Assembly (NCBI RefSeq): GCF_001311075.1
Contig: NZ_BBAD01000001.1
Location: 1 to 64,000, forward strand
DNA length: 64,000 nucleotides
Origin: Secundilactobacillus similis DSM 23365 = JCM 2765
GTDB lineage: Bacteria; Bacillota; Bacilli; Lactobacillales; Lactobacillaceae
Direction: 5' to 3'
Part shown: positions 9,172 to 18,232 of the stretch, piece by piece
How the letters are laid out: each line of letters starts with the position of its first letter
How positions within the stretch are numbered: the first letter of the stretch is position 1
Notes under the pieces: generated by a model
Seen by the model: only the letters and a program-made list of their open reading frames with translations
Told to the model about the DNA's origin: nothing
The model's database searches: none
Position numbers and translations under genes: made by a program

Positions 9172-10053
9172 ATGGAACTTCGGTTATTACACTACTTTTA
9201 TACGATTGCGGAAACGGAAAACATTACCCAGGCTGCGGCCCAATTACACATTACCCAGCCAACGCTCAGTCGCCAGTTAAAGTCACTGGAACGCGAGCTT
9301 GGCACAACGTTATTTACCCGTGACCATAACCAGTTAGCGTTGACGGAAGCGGGGTTGTTTTTGAAGAGTCGGGCGGCTGAAATTTTGTCGCTGACCCAGC
9401 AAACCACTCAGGAATTTAACGACCGCCGGCAACAGCTTTTCAGCGGCCACATCGCGATCGGCTGTGTGGAGGCCGATAACTCCGACACGTTGGCGATGAT
9501 GCTGGAGGATTTTGTAAGTGACTATCCGCAGGTGACCTTTGAGATTTTTAGTGGCACCAGCGACATTATTAAGGAACGACTGGAGAAGGGGCTGCTGGAT
9601 GTCGCCATTTTATTGGAGCCGGTCAACACGGAAAAATACCATACGTTAACGTTGCCTAGAACGGAACGTTGGGGGTTGCTGGTTAGCAACGAAAGCTTTG
9701 CTGCCCGGAAGGCCGACATTGAACCCGCTGACTTGCCCGGCATGCCCTTGATGATTTCGGGGCGGCCTGAAGTGCAACAGCTCTTAGCTGATTGGGCTGG
9801 TGTAACACTGGATCAGTTAAACGTGATTGGTAACTTTAATCTGAGTTTTAACGTCATTCCACTGGTGGAACATCAAGTTGGCGCTGCCGTTAGTATTGAA
9901 GGGGCAGTGAGTGGCCGTCAACCTAGCGATGTGACGTTTGTGCCGTTAAAGCCTGCGATTCAGACCAGTTGTGTATTGGTTTGGCGCCGGGAACGGATGC
10001 TGACGCCGGTAGTTGGGGAGTTCATTCGCTACTTCCGGGAAGCCTTTGCTTAA
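9172..10053 (+). CDS. LysR family transcriptional regulator
   Basis: A 293-residue LysR-type regulator. The N-terminal HTH is canonical (MELRLLHYFYTIAETENITQ, then LHITQPTLSRQLKSLERELG), followed by a type 2 periplasmic-binding-like effector domain. ATG 9172 is chosen because AAAGGGG precedes it and the HTH starts at the usual position; the frame is open further upstream but without family similarity. It lies between a divergent HxlR gene and a same-strand flavodoxin/SDR/cupin/CMD operon, which is the likely target. This architecture matches lactobacillar LysR genes linked to quinone or aldehyde detoxification. Effector unknown. Confidence 0.9.
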   Translation: MELRLLHYFYTIAETENITQAAAQLHITQPTLSRQLKSLERELGTTLFTRDHNQLALTEAGLFLKSRAAEILSLTQQTTQEFNDRRQQLFSGHIAIGCVEADNSDTLAMMLEDFVSDYPQVTFEIFSGTSDIIKERLEKGLLDVAILLEPVNTEKYHTLTLPRTERWGLLVSNESFAARKADIEPADLPGMPLMISGRPEVQQLLADWAGVTLDQLNVIGNFNLSFNVIPLVEHQVGAAVSIEGAVSGRQPSDVTFVPLKPAIQTSCVLVWRRERMLTPVVGEFIRYFREAFA

Positions 10054-10067
10054 CTAAAAGTTGAACG

Positions 10068-10109
10068 AAACGGGATTCATGCTTATCAGGCATGAATCCC
10101 GTTTTTTTA
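10068..10109 (+). terminator. Terminator after the LysR gene
   Basis: AAACGGGATTCATGC / GCATGAATCCCGTTTTTTT, a long perfect stem with T run. It separates the regulator from the downstream operon. Confidence 0.88.
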
Positions 10110-10179
10110 GGTATTAGACGAATGCCAATGTCGGCCTTAAACTGAATCTTGTTAACTTAACCAGAACGGAGGTGATCGC

Positions 10180-10707
10180 GTGGCGGTCGTGGTTTACTTT
10201 TCACATCGGGGTGAAAATCTCGTTAATGGGCAACTTCAGTCGTTGACGGTCGGCAATACCGAATGGGTGGCGCGGACGTTAGCGGAGCGCTTAGCCTGTC
10301 CGTTAGTTCAGTTGGTGCCGCGAGAGCCGTATCCGATTAACTATGCGGCAACGGTGGCGCGAGTTAAAGTTGAACAGCAACGAAATCAGTTGCCGGCGTT
10401 TCAGCTGTCAACTTCACCGGCTGAGTTTGAGACGGCAACCCGAATTTTTCTGGGGTATCCCAACTGGAACGGCACGTTGCCACCGGTTGTGACGGCATTT
10501 TTAAAACAATGGTCGTTTGCGGGGTGTGAGATCTTACCGTTTTGCACCCATGAAGGTGGCGGCTTGGGGAATAGCGTTGCGTTGATTCAGCAATGTTGTC
10601 CGGATGCCAAGGTCCGAACTGGACTACCCATTCGGGGTTCTCGGGTGACACGATCGGAGCGCGCGGTGACCTACTGGTTAAGGCAGATTGAAGTCAGTAC
10701 GAATTAA
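10180..10707 (+). CDS. Flavodoxin
   Basis: A 175-residue flavodoxin-fold protein. It starts with VVVYFSHRGENLVNGQL, the FMN phosphate-binding strand-loop, and has FLGYPNWNGTLPPVVTAFLKQW and PFCTHEGGGLGNS, typical of the larger Flavodoxin_4 group. It likely carries electrons to the neighbouring oxidoreductases in the cytoplasm. The start is GTG 10180, supported by a strong ACGGAGGTGATC. It is the first gene of a four-gene run (flavodoxin, SDR, cupin, CMD) with gaps of 16, 14 and -1 bp, so probably one transcript, likely controlled by the LysR and/or HxlR regulators upstream. Confidence 0.87.
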   Translation: MAVVVYFSHRGENLVNGQLQSLTVGNTEWVARTLAERLACPLVQLVPREPYPINYAATVARVKVEQQRNQLPAFQLSTSPAEFETATRIFLGYPNWNGTLPPVVTAFLKQWSFAGCEILPFCTHEGGGLGNSVALIQQCCPDAKVRTGLPIRGSRVTRSERAVTYWLRQIEVSTN

Positions 10708-10723
10708 AAAGGAGATTAATTAA

Positions 10724-11467
10724 ATGACAGTTCAAAATAAAGTAGTTGTAATTACCGGGGCCTCTTCAGGAATCGGCGAAGCGAGCGCCAAATTGTTGGC
10801 CGCGAATGGCGCCAAAGTTGTGTTGGGCGCGCGGCGTGAGGCCAAGTTACAGGCCATTGTGGATGCCATTCAGGCTGCCGGTGGCGAGGCGACCTACCAA
10901 GTAACTGATGTAACGAAGATGGCTGATGTCCAGGCGTTGGTTGCTAAAGCGAAGGCGACTTTCGGTGGTATCGATGTGATTTTCAACAACGCTGGCATCA
11001 TGCCAACCTCACCAATCAGCGCGTTACACACGGATGAATGGGACGCCATGATTGATATTAACTTGAAGGGTGTGTTAAACGGCGTTGCAGCGGTAATGCC
11101 AGATTTCACCAGTCAAAAATCCGGTCAAATCATCACGACCTCATCCGTTGCGGGGATCAAGAGCTTCCCGGGGTCTGGTGTTTACGGTGCCACCAAGTTT
11201 GCGGTTCGCAATTTAATGGAAGTCATTCGGACCGAAAGTGCGCAGGAAGGCACCAACATCCGAACCGCAACGTTGTACCCAGCCGCCATTAACACGGAAT
11301 TGTTGAGTACCATTACGGATCAGGACGCTTTGGCTGGCATGAACCAGCTTTACGATGCCGTTGGCATTACACCGGATGCGATTGCGCGGGTCGTGAACTT
11401 CGCTATCGATCAACCAGCGGATGTGAACGTCAATGAATTTACAATTTACCCAACTCGTCAAGCCTAA
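10724..11467 (+). CDS. Short-chain dehydrogenase/reductase (classical SDR)
   Basis: A 247-residue classical SDR with TGASSGIG (residues 11-18) for NAD(P)H binding, NNAGIMP, the catalytic Ser in TTSSVAG and the YGATK active-site Tyr/Lys. The RRE after the second strand suggests NADPH preference. It follows the flavodoxin gene by 16 bp with AAAGGAGATTAATTAA before the ATG. The group is often annotated as an oxidoreductase of YdfG/clavaldehyde type; the substrate is not deducible. It is the second gene of the likely redox-detoxification operon. Confidence 0.9.
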   Translation: MTVQNKVVVITGASSGIGEASAKLLAANGAKVVLGARREAKLQAIVDAIQAAGGEATYQVTDVTKMADVQALVAKAKATFGGIDVIFNNAGIMPTSPISALHTDEWDAMIDINLKGVLNGVAAVMPDFTSQKSGQIITTSSVAGIKSFPGSGVYGATKFAVRNLMEVIRTESAQEGTNIRTATLYPAAINTELLSTITDQDALAGMNQLYDAVGITPDAIARVVNFAIDQPADVNVNEFTIYPTRQA

Positions 11468-11481
11468 GGAGGCTGCTTAAT

Positions 11482-11901
11482 ATGACTAAAAACGAACAAG
11501 TACAACACGGTATCTTTGAAATGGGTCCCAAGAACGATGCCTACGCCAAATACTTTGTGGGTCAAAGTTACTTACAGGGCTTAGTGAACGATCCAGCCGT
11601 TAACGTTGGTGTCGGAAATGTAACTTTTGAACCTGGTTGTCGCAACAACTGGCACATTCATCACGATGGGTTTCAAATTTTATTAGTGACTGGCGGTGAA
11701 GGTTGGTATCAAGAAGACGGCCAACCAGCGCGCCACCTCGTACCTGGTGACGTTGTGGTGACTCACGATGGCGTTAAACACTGGCACGGCGCAACTAAGG
11801 ATAGCTGGTTCTCACACATTGCCATCACTGCTGGCACGCCAGAGTGGTTGGAAGCCGTTAGTGACGACCAGTACGCTGCCGTTGAAAAGGAGTCGAAGTA
11901 A
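11482..11901 (+). CDS. Cupin domain protein
   Basis: A 139-residue single-domain cupin. Metal ligands are visible in NNWHIHHDGFQILLVTGGEGWYQE (cupin motif 1, three His and a Gln/Glu position) and PGDVVVTHDGVKHWHGA (motif 2). It resembles the cupin partner (YhhW/quercetinase-like small cupin) commonly encoded beside a carboxymuconolactone decarboxylase-like protein. Its stop overlaps the next gene's start, so the two are translationally coupled. The reaction is unknown. Confidence 0.87.
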   Translation: MTKNEQVQHGIFEMGPKNDAYAKYFVGQSYLQGLVNDPAVNVGVGNVTFEPGCRNNWHIHHDGFQILLVTGGEGWYQEDGQPARHLVPGDVVVTHDGVKHWHGATKDSWFSHIAITAGTPEWLEAVSDDQYAAVEKESK

Positions 11902-12221
11902 TGGTGAAAAAACAAACTGCAGGACGCGATAACTTGGGCGAATTTGCGCCTAAGTTCGCGGCTTTAAACGATGATGTGTTATTCGGAGAAGTCTGGGCGC
12001 GTGAAAAGCAGATGTCAGCGCGTGATCGGAGCCTGATCACCTGTTCAGCACTCATGGCGCAGGGCCTCTTTCCACAACTAGAAGCCCACATGAAGATGGC
12101 TAAGGAAAACGGCGTGACGAAGGGTGAAATGGTGGAATTGATCACCCAACTTGCCTTCTATACCGGTTGGCCAAAGGCGTGGTCGGCATTTGGCATCGCT
12201 AAAGAAATTTTTACTGATTAA
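11901..12221 (+). CDS. Carboxymuconolactone decarboxylase family protein
   Basis: A 106-residue all-helical CMD/AhpD-like protein: EFAPKFAALNDDVLFGEVWA, LSxRDRSLITCSAL and the ELITQLAFYTGWP helix. It lacks the CxxC of AhpD and has a single Cys in the conserved helix (LITCSAL), so peroxidase activity is unlikely to follow the AhpD mechanism. ATG overlaps the cupin stop by one base. It ends the four-gene operon. Related cupin-CMD pairs are often induced by electrophilic stress; the reaction here is unknown. Confidence 0.87.
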   Translation: MVKKQTAGRDNLGEFAPKFAALNDDVLFGEVWAREKQMSARDRSLITCSALMAQGLFPQLEAHMKMAKENGVTKGEMVELITQLAFYTGWPKAWSAFGIAKEIFTD

Positions 12222-12292
12222 AATCACCGAACAATTGAGTTGCGTACTTAACGGTTGTGTCATCGACAACACAATTGAAAAGGAGCAACATC

Positions 12293-12960
12293 ATGAATTT
12301 ACTCAAACAAGGGTTATTGCTGTTGGGCATGTTGGGGGATTAGTGACTGAGCCGCTATCGAGTCGGGCTAAGTTGGTTACCCGAACAGAGTTTGCTCGAG
12401 GGCAGCTACCACGGATGACGCAGTGGTCGCAGTTTCAGTCAGCAGATCGGACAACCGACCGCGCGCCTTTAGCTGTAGGGCCGGTTTGGACGCCAGCAAC
12501 GCAACGTTGGCAGCAAACGACGATCACGTACCGGTTAGCCCCGATGTCGGCATATTACCGTCAAATTTGGCGTTCAGCGGCGAGACATTGGAGTCGGGTG
12601 AGTTTAATTAACTTGGTTGAAACAAAGGCGAAATCAGCGGATATTACGGTTCAGACGAAGAAGCAACCGGCGCACGTTGCCCCAAGCATCGTGGGGATGA
12701 CGACTTCGCGGCATTATAGTCGGACGAAGCTAGCCAATCTCAACGTACTCGCAACGGCGACCGCTACGTTATATCGAGATACAACGAAGGCCTTACGCTA
12801 CACGCGACTACAACGGATTCACGTTGCAGAGCATGAATTTGGTCACACATTAGGCCTACAACATGCGCCATTTCAGCAAAGTGTGATGTACTACGTGACT
12901 AGGGACCGCACGATTACGGTTGCGGATATTCGTGGCATTCAACGCGCTTACGCAAATTAG
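12293..12960 (+). CDS. Secreted matrixin-like zinc metalloprotease, frame broken
   Basis: A predicted exported metzincin of about 222 residues. From ATG 12293 (AAAAGGAGC upstream) the N-terminus MNLLKQGLLLLGML is a signal-peptide core; the frame then stops in a G run at 12334-12338, and restoring one G joins it to GLVTEPLSSRAKL. The C-terminal domain has the matrixin zinc signature HEFGHTLGLQH followed by a Met-turn (SVMYYV), as in peptidase M10A. Lactobacilli carry similar small secreted Zn-proteases of unknown substrate. It follows the redox operon by 70 bp and has no obvious own terminator. Confidence 0.8.
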
Positions 12961-12992
12961 GTTGAGTTTGCTGATTATTTTGAGATAAGTAA

Positions 12993-13020
12993 TTGACAAT
13001 TCTATAATTCGGCGTATCAT
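12993..13020 (+). promoter_or_regulatory. Promoter before the SDR remnant
   Basis: TTGACA (12993-12998), 16-bp spacer, TATCAT (13015-13020), about 38 bp before the GTG start. Confidence 0.55.
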
Positions 13021-13058
13021 ATTTCTCAACTTATGACCGCTTGAAGGGAGCTGGGCAC

Positions 13059-13226
13059 GTGAAAAGAACGTGGATGATTACCGGATTAAGCAACGGCTTT
13101 GGCCAAAAATTGATTCAAAATTTAATCAAGAAGGGTAAGCAAGCAACCACTAATGCTCAGCAAGAACTGAAAGTTAACAGTTCGCGCAATCAGGGTAGGG
13201 TGGATGTGTTAATTAATTTGCGCTAG
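13059..13226 (+). pseudogene. Remnant of a short-chain dehydrogenase
   Basis: Only 55 codons remain. The start (GTG 13059, GAAGGGAG upstream) reads RTWMITGLSNGFGQKLIQNL, the Rossmann start of an SDR, then jumps through a short lysine/asparagine-rich link to RVDVLIN, which in intact SDRs leads to NAG. The middle of the cofactor domain is therefore missing and the catalytic part is absent altogether. The reading frame ends with TAG exactly where hairpin element A begins. No remainder of the gene is visible on the far side of the element. A promoter and ribosome site are retained, so a short peptide could still be made. Confidence 0.65.
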
Positions 13227-13346
13227 AGTGCGGAACGAAACGGTTTGAGAGCGGCGTGTAAGGGTAATCCGGTGAAAGCCCCGGGCCTGGGGTTTTACCG
13301 GGTTACCCTTACACATAGCTCTCAGTTTCGTGGAGCACGTTTCGGC
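13224..13346 (+). repeat. Hypervariable hairpin element A
   Basis: A long imperfect palindrome. Outer pairs are GTGC/GCAC and ACGAAAC/GTTTCGT, then GAGAGC/GCTCTC, then the variable arms starting GTGTAAGGGTAA and closing TTACCCTTACAC, with the loop around GGGCC. It ends with GTTTCGGC. It begins on the TAG of the SDR remnant. Boundaries are by comparison with the other copies. Confidence 0.8.
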
Positions 13347-13387
13347 TCGAGGACAGCAACGAACCAAGCATAAAAAAATTGAATTTG

Positions 13388-13422
13388 AAAGAACTGTCGA
13401 TCATATCGGCGGTTCTTTTTTT
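13388..13422 (+). terminator. Rho-independent terminator
   Basis: AAGAAC..TCGATC pairs with ..CGGCGGTTCTTTTTTT; clear T run. Confidence 0.65.
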
Positions 13423-13605
13423 GTTGATGATAGTTGTACGTAACGGTAGAGGAAACGCGTAAATTTAACGTCACTTAAACAGTTATTTTCAAGATTCTTA
13501 AAACAACAGAAAATTACCAACCACGCGCTTTTCGACCATCGTTCCGCACGTTGTCACAACAGTAACTCAACCGTTTTCAATGAACAAAAAACCAAGTGAT
13601 GTTGA

Positions 13606-13677
13606 TTGACAAATCACCGATATGCTTGTATTGTAATCAGTTAGTTAGCTAACAGTGTCGGCTAAGTTGACACTGTT
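13606..13677 (+). promoter_or_regulatory. cfa promoter and 5' UTR hairpin
   Basis: TTGACA (13606-13611), 17-bp spacer and TATTGT (13629-13634). Just downstream, AACAGTGTC (13651-13659) and GACACTGTT (13669-13677) form a perfect 9-bp stem in the leader, a possible operator or mRNA-stabilising hairpin. Confidence 0.6.
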
Positions 13678-13726
13678 CAGTAAACGTTTTACGTTAATTA
13701 GGAAATTGGAATGAGAGAAGGCAGAA

Positions 13727-14920
13727 GTGGTGTTAGAAAAAACGGTTTATCGGCAATTACTGAGTCGGGCATTTGACATTCCCGTTACAGTAACCTATTG
13801 GGATGGTAAGCTAGAAGCTTATGGTGAAGGCGAACCGGTTGTTCAAATCAAGATCAACAAGGAAATTCCGTTGAAAGAAATGACGGATAAGCCAACCTTA
13901 ATTTTAGGCGAAGCTTACATGAAAGGCGACATTGAAATTGACGGTTCAATTCAAGAACTCGTTGCGTCGGCCTATCGTCAAGCAGGGAGTTTCTTGAAGC
14001 AAAACTCATTCTTGAAGCACTTGCCAAAGATGTCTCACTCTGAAAAATCTAGCCAAAAAGACATCCAAAGCCATTACGATATCGGTAACGACTTCTACGA
14101 AATGTGGCTTGATGATACGATGACTTACTCATGTGCCTACTTTGAACACGATGACGATACGTTGGAACAAGCCCAATTGAACAAGGTTCACCACATCTTG
14201 AACAAGTTGCACCCAGAATCCGGCAAGCGGTTGTTGGATATTGGGAGTGGCTGGGGTACTCTGTTGTTCATCGCCGCTGAAGAATACGGCTTGAACGCTA
14301 CCGGGGTAACGTTGAGTCAAGAACAATACGATTACACGAAACAACAAATTAAGGAACGCCACCTTGAAGGTAAGGTTGACGTCTTACTCGAAGACTACCG
14401 TGAAGTGAACGATCAATTTGATTACGTCACTTCCGTTGGGATGTTCGAACACGTTGGGAAGGAAAACCTTGGGTTATACTTCCAAAAAGTGGCCGACTTC
14501 TTGGTACCAGAAGGTCGCGCGTTAATTCACGGGATCACTGGCCAACACGAAGGCGCTGGGGTGGATCCATTTATTATCAAATATATCTTCCCAGGTGGCT
14601 ACATTCCTAACGTTTCCGAAAACTTGAAGCACATCATGGATGCTAAGTTACAGTTCTCTGACATCGAACCACTCCGTCGTCACTACCAAAAGACGTTGGA
14701 AATGTGGTATGCCAACTACGAAACTGTCCGTGAACAAGTGATTGCCAAGTACGGCAAGGAATTTGACCGCATGTGGTCACTTTACCTGCAAGCTTGCGCC
14801 GCTTCATTTGAGGCCGGCAACATTGACGTTATTCAATACTCATTGGTTAAAGCACCAAGTGGTACTGGTTTACCAATGACGCGGGATTACGTTTACGAAG
14901 AAGATAAGGTTAAAGCTTAA
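13727..14920 (+). CDS. cfa: Cyclopropane-fatty-acyl-phospholipid synthase
   Basis: A 397-residue enzyme that transfers a methylene group from S-adenosylmethionine to unsaturated acyl chains of membrane phospholipids; in lactobacilli it makes lactobacillic acid from vaccenic acid. The SAM-binding motif [13 protein letters not shown] is followed by [10 protein letters not shown] and the E of [12 protein letters not shown], and the conserved [24 protein letters not shown] precedes them. The C-terminus ends MTRDYVYEE, as usual. The GTG at 13727 (or the next codon) follows GAGAGAAGG. It is monocistronic with its own promoter and terminator. Confidence 0.95.
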   Translation: MVLEKTVYRQLLSRAFDIPVTVTYWDGKLEAYGEGEPVVQIKINKEIPLKEMTDKPTLILGEAYMKGDIEIDGSIQELVASAYRQAGSFLKQNSFLKHLPKMSHSEKSSQKDIQSHYDIGNDFYEMWLDDTMTYSCAYFEHDDDTLEQAQLNKVHHILNKLHPESGKRLLDIGSGWGTLLFIAAEEYGLNATGVTLSQEQYDYTKQQIKERHLEGKVDVLLEDYREVNDQFDYVTSVGMFEHVGKENLGLYFQKVADFLVPEGRALIHGITGQHEGAGVDPFIIKYIFPGGYIPNVSENLKHIMDAKLQFSDIEPLRRHYQKTLEMWYANYETVREQVIAKYGKEFDRMWSLYLQACAASFEAGNIDVIQYSLVKAPSGTGLPMTRDYVYEEDKVKA

Positions 14921-14928
14921 GTATTATG

Positions 14929-14958
14929 AATCGCTCTCCGATTGAGGGCGATTTTTTT
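14929..14958 (+). terminator. cfa terminator
   Basis: ATCGC..CTC / GAGGGCGAT followed by seven T. Confidence 0.75.
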
Positions 14959-14968
14959 GTGCTGTCGT

Positions 14969-15297
14969 TTGTGTCCAGCGTAAGTGTGCGGAGCGAGACG
15001 GGTTGAGAGTGGTGTGTAGGGGCACTTCGGTGAAAGCGCCCGGGCCTGGCGGTTTTATCGAAGTGCCCCTACATGCAGCTCTCAGTCTCGCGCAGCACCA
15101 TTCGGCGCGGTGGCCAGAAAGCGCGTGGTTGACAAGTTTCTACAACTTCAGGAACCCTGGAAATAACAGTTTAAGTGGCGCCGAATTTTGTAGCCTGAGA
15201 GCGCCGGTTTCCATGCGGCTTTGGCGAGCGAAGCGACGACAAACAGTCAACACCCAAATCTCACCCAAATCTCACCCAACACTTACGCTGGACACAA
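14969..15297 (+). repeat. Hypervariable hairpin element B with terminal inverted repeats
   Basis: The hairpin core (14985-15110) has stem 1 GCGAGAC/GTCTCGC, a GAGAG/CTCTC stem, and variable arms from GTGTAGGGGCACTTC to GAAGTGCCCCTACAT around CGGGCCT. Downstream TTCGGCGC (15101-15108) is matched by GGCGCCGAA (15177-15185). The whole unit is bounded by perfect 19-bp inverted repeats: TTGTGTCCAGCGTAAGTGT (14969-14987) and its complement (15279-15297). Confidence 0.8.
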
Positions 15298-15305
15298 GTG
15301 ACAGC

Positions 15306-15348
15306 AAAAACCACCATCACCCGGGAAATAACAGGTAATGGTGGTTTT
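15306..15348. terminator. Terminator serving the ABC exporter (and + strand)
   Basis: AAAAACCACCATCACC / GGTAATGGTGGTTTT with a 12-nt loop. On the minus strand it follows the ABC gene stop by about 25 bp. Confidence 0.75.
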
Positions 15349-15373
15349 ATCATTAATTCAAAAAGTAACGCAA

Positions 15374-17699
15374 TTATTCCGTCCGTAAAGCAGTCGCCGC
15401 ATCCTTTTTAGATGCCATTCGTGCCGGAACGTGACCACCAAGTACGGTCAGAACCGTACTGATAATAATCAGGATAATCGCATGCATTGGGTTCAACTGC
15501 GCAACGTTACTCAAGTCGGTCATGCCCTTCAGTACGGCGTTGATTGGGAAGGTTGCCAGCCATGCAATCACGATCCCGATGACCCCAGAGGCGACTCCAA
15601 GGATCGTGGTTTCAGCATCGAACACTCGGGTAATATCGCGTTTCCGGGCACCGAGGGCTTTGAGGACCCCGATTTCCTTGGTCCGTTCCAGAACGGAGGT
15701 GTAGGTGATGATACTGATCATGATCATACTTGTGACCAGCGAGATACCGGCAAAGGCCACTAAGACGTAGGTAATCGCGTCCATCAAGCCACCAGTCAGC
15801 TTCGAAACGGAGCCGGCCATGTCGGTGTAGATAACCTTGTCAGCCTTGGATTTGCCTTTGTTGTAGGCGTCTAGGTATGAGAGAACCTTATCCTTAGCTT
15901 GAAGTTGTTGGGGTAAATTAAGATGCTAGAAGGTGTTTTAGAACCGCCTAAGTAGCTAATGAGTTGTTCTTTGGCGGCGCTTGAATCAACCGTTGCGCCA
16001 GTCAGCACGTTACGGGAGCTGGCCTTTTGCGCCTTCACAATGTCCGAAGACGCGTTTTGATCAACAAGTTGCTTCGTTAAGCGATCACTGTAGGCAAATC
16101 CAGGGGAGAGGATGCCTTCCTCATTAGCGGATTTGACCCGCAGAACACCGACCACGTGGAGCGTCTTGTTAGCGCTGTTCTTGTACATTGAAGCGTAGTT
16201 GGTATTTGGCAAGAACATCGTTGCCGTTGGGTGTAGTAGGCGTTGTTGGAAACCGTCTTGAAGGTTGTGCCAACGATCTTGTTGAAGTTTAACTTTTGAC
16301 CGTCTTTAACGGTGTAGCCAAGGTTCTTTAACGCGTTGATGTTGGTTGAATTATCCTTATTTACGATTAACACGACGTCAGTTGCCTTAGATGGGAAGCT
16401 CCCGGAAATCGCTTTATAGTGCTTTTTGAGGAAGCTGACCTTACCAGCATTGTCGGTTGGGTATGATGATACGCCGACACCAGTGCTGCTGGCCATCATG
16501 CTACTGTAGTCGACACCGTTGGCCTTACTTTGATCGGTGTTGGAGAGTTGAACGGGTTTGATTTTGCCGTTCACATTGCGTAGCAGGTTCATGCCGGTCG
16601 TGTAGGTGTAGCCAATATTTTTCCCGTATTTGGGATTCAAATCATTCACGTAATTGAGGTACTTTTGGGTTAATTTGTTGGTGTGCTGAGCCTTATCTGA
16701 ATCGCTGATCTTAGCTACCACGGTGTTGTCCTTAGAGAAGTGCTCCTTCTTGTTGGCCATGCCCGTTTGCGAGGTAGCATTTTGCGAAATCGTGACCGGA
16801 TATTGCGCCAAGGTGTTCGACTGCGTTTTGTCGATTTGGCGTTGGAAGCCGTTAGATAACGCTAAAACGATTGCGATGCCGATGATCCCGATGCTGGAGG
16901 CAAAGGCGGTCAGGAACGTCCGGCCCTTCTTCGTTCGAATGTTATTGAAGGAGAGTTTGAGGGCGGTGGTGAAATGCATCTTGGTCTTCTTCAATTCAAA
17001 CTGATCGGTACTTTCAGCTTCGTTGTATGGGTTAGAATCCTTTTGAATCTTCCCGTCCGCAAATTCAATGATTCGGTCCGCGTACTGGTGCGCCAAATCT
17101 GGGTTATGAGTAACCATGATGACGAGGCGCTCTTTAGAGAGTTCCTTGATCAATTCCATGATTTCAACACTGGTGACGGTGTCTAACGCGCCGGTTGGTT
17201 CGTCACAGAGTAAAATTTCGGGGTCGTTGGCAATTGCCCGTGCGATGGCGACCCGTTGCATTTGCCCGCCAGAGAGTTGGTTGGGCTTCTTATGCATATG
17301 ATCGCCCAAGCCAACCCGTTTAAGGGCGGCGATGGCCTTTTCTTTCTTTTCGGCAGCGGGGACACCACTCAACGTCATCCCTAATTCAACGTTATCGATG
17401 ATGCCGAGGTGCCCAATCAGGTTGTAGCTTTGGAAGATAAAGCCAACCGAGTTGTTCCGGTAGGCGTCCCAATCAGAAGCACTAAACTTCTTGGTTGATT
17501 TCCCTTTAATAATCAAATCGCCGGAATCGTAAACGTCCAGTCCGCCAATGCCGTTCAGCATCGTAGTCTTCCCAGACCCACTAGGGCCAAGAATCGCGAC
17601 AAATTCCTGCTTCCGAAAGGCAACGGAAACGTCGTCTAACGCTTTGGTGACGGTGTCGCCAACTTCGTAGTATTTTTTAATATGTTGTAGTTCAAGCAT
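15374..17699 (-). CDS. Fused ABC transporter ATPase-permease (MacB/FtsX type), frame broken twice
   Basis: A single polypeptide of about 775 residues when repaired. The N-terminal 220 residues are a LolD/MacB-type ATPase: Walker A GPSGSGKT (38-45), Q-loop, LSGGQMQR signature, Walker [13 protein letters not shown] and switch MVTHNPD. Next come one transmembrane helix, a large extracellular MacB-like domain, and three C-terminal helices of an FtsX permease ([11 protein letters not shown] ... [16 protein letters not shown]). Such fusions in lactobacilli export peptides or sense antimicrobials. Frame breaks near 16229 (one C missing) and 15900 (one A missing) each restore family sequence. Element C lies just upstream. 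Confidence 0.85.
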
Positions 17700-17740
17700 G
17701 TTTTGTAGCCCCCGTTCTTAGGTTATTATACGGTAGTAAA

Positions 17741-18060
17741 GAGAGTGGAGCAAGGCGGTTAGAGAGCGGAGCCTAAGGGACTCTCGCCAGAAACTCCGGG
17801 TTTTGGAGTTTGTGGTGAGAGTCCCTTAGGTGCAGCGCTCTGTCTTGCGGAACTCGTTTCGGCGCAGTTGCCGAAAGGCAGTAGCGTTAGCAAGTTTCAC
17901 AATCCAATCGATCACGGACCAACTAAAGCCTAATTGGCGCCGAAAATAAGTAATCGCAATGCTCGTCGTCAGTACCACTATAAAGTAATGAAGCTCCCGA
18001 TTTTTGGGGATTTGTGGTGGGCGGGACTTAGGTACGCTCCTCACAGTAGACAGCTAATCA
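17741..18060 (+). repeat. Hypervariable hairpin element C with partial second copy
   Basis: Core 17741-17865: GCAAG/CTTGC outer stem, GCGGTTA, GAGAGC/GCGCTC, then arms from CCTAAGGGACTCTC to GAGAGTCCCTTAGG, ending GTTTCGGCGC. Downstream the TTTCGGCGC / GGCGCCGAAAA pair is present (about 17858 and 17934). A degenerate second 3' half (GGGATTTGTGGTG, then GGACTTAGG) lies near 18004-18040. The unit sits in the 530-bp gap between the ABC exporter and the zinc island; no gene is seen in that gap. Confidence 0.75.
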
Positions 18061-18232
18061 ACACCTCACCCCAAACCATCACCCAGGAAATACGCCACCA
18101 CCAACAAAACCCAACCCACAAAAAAAATCACCATCCCAAACCGCCGCGGGCAGTCCAGAATAGTGATCATTAAAACGGGTTATTCAAATTCGCCACACCA
18201 GCGAACTTTAAAGTTAAGTGAATGATGAAACG

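Noticed and set aside
15003-15338. 111-codon ORF after cfa
   Set aside because: It runs through element B, has no ribosome site and no family-like sequence.
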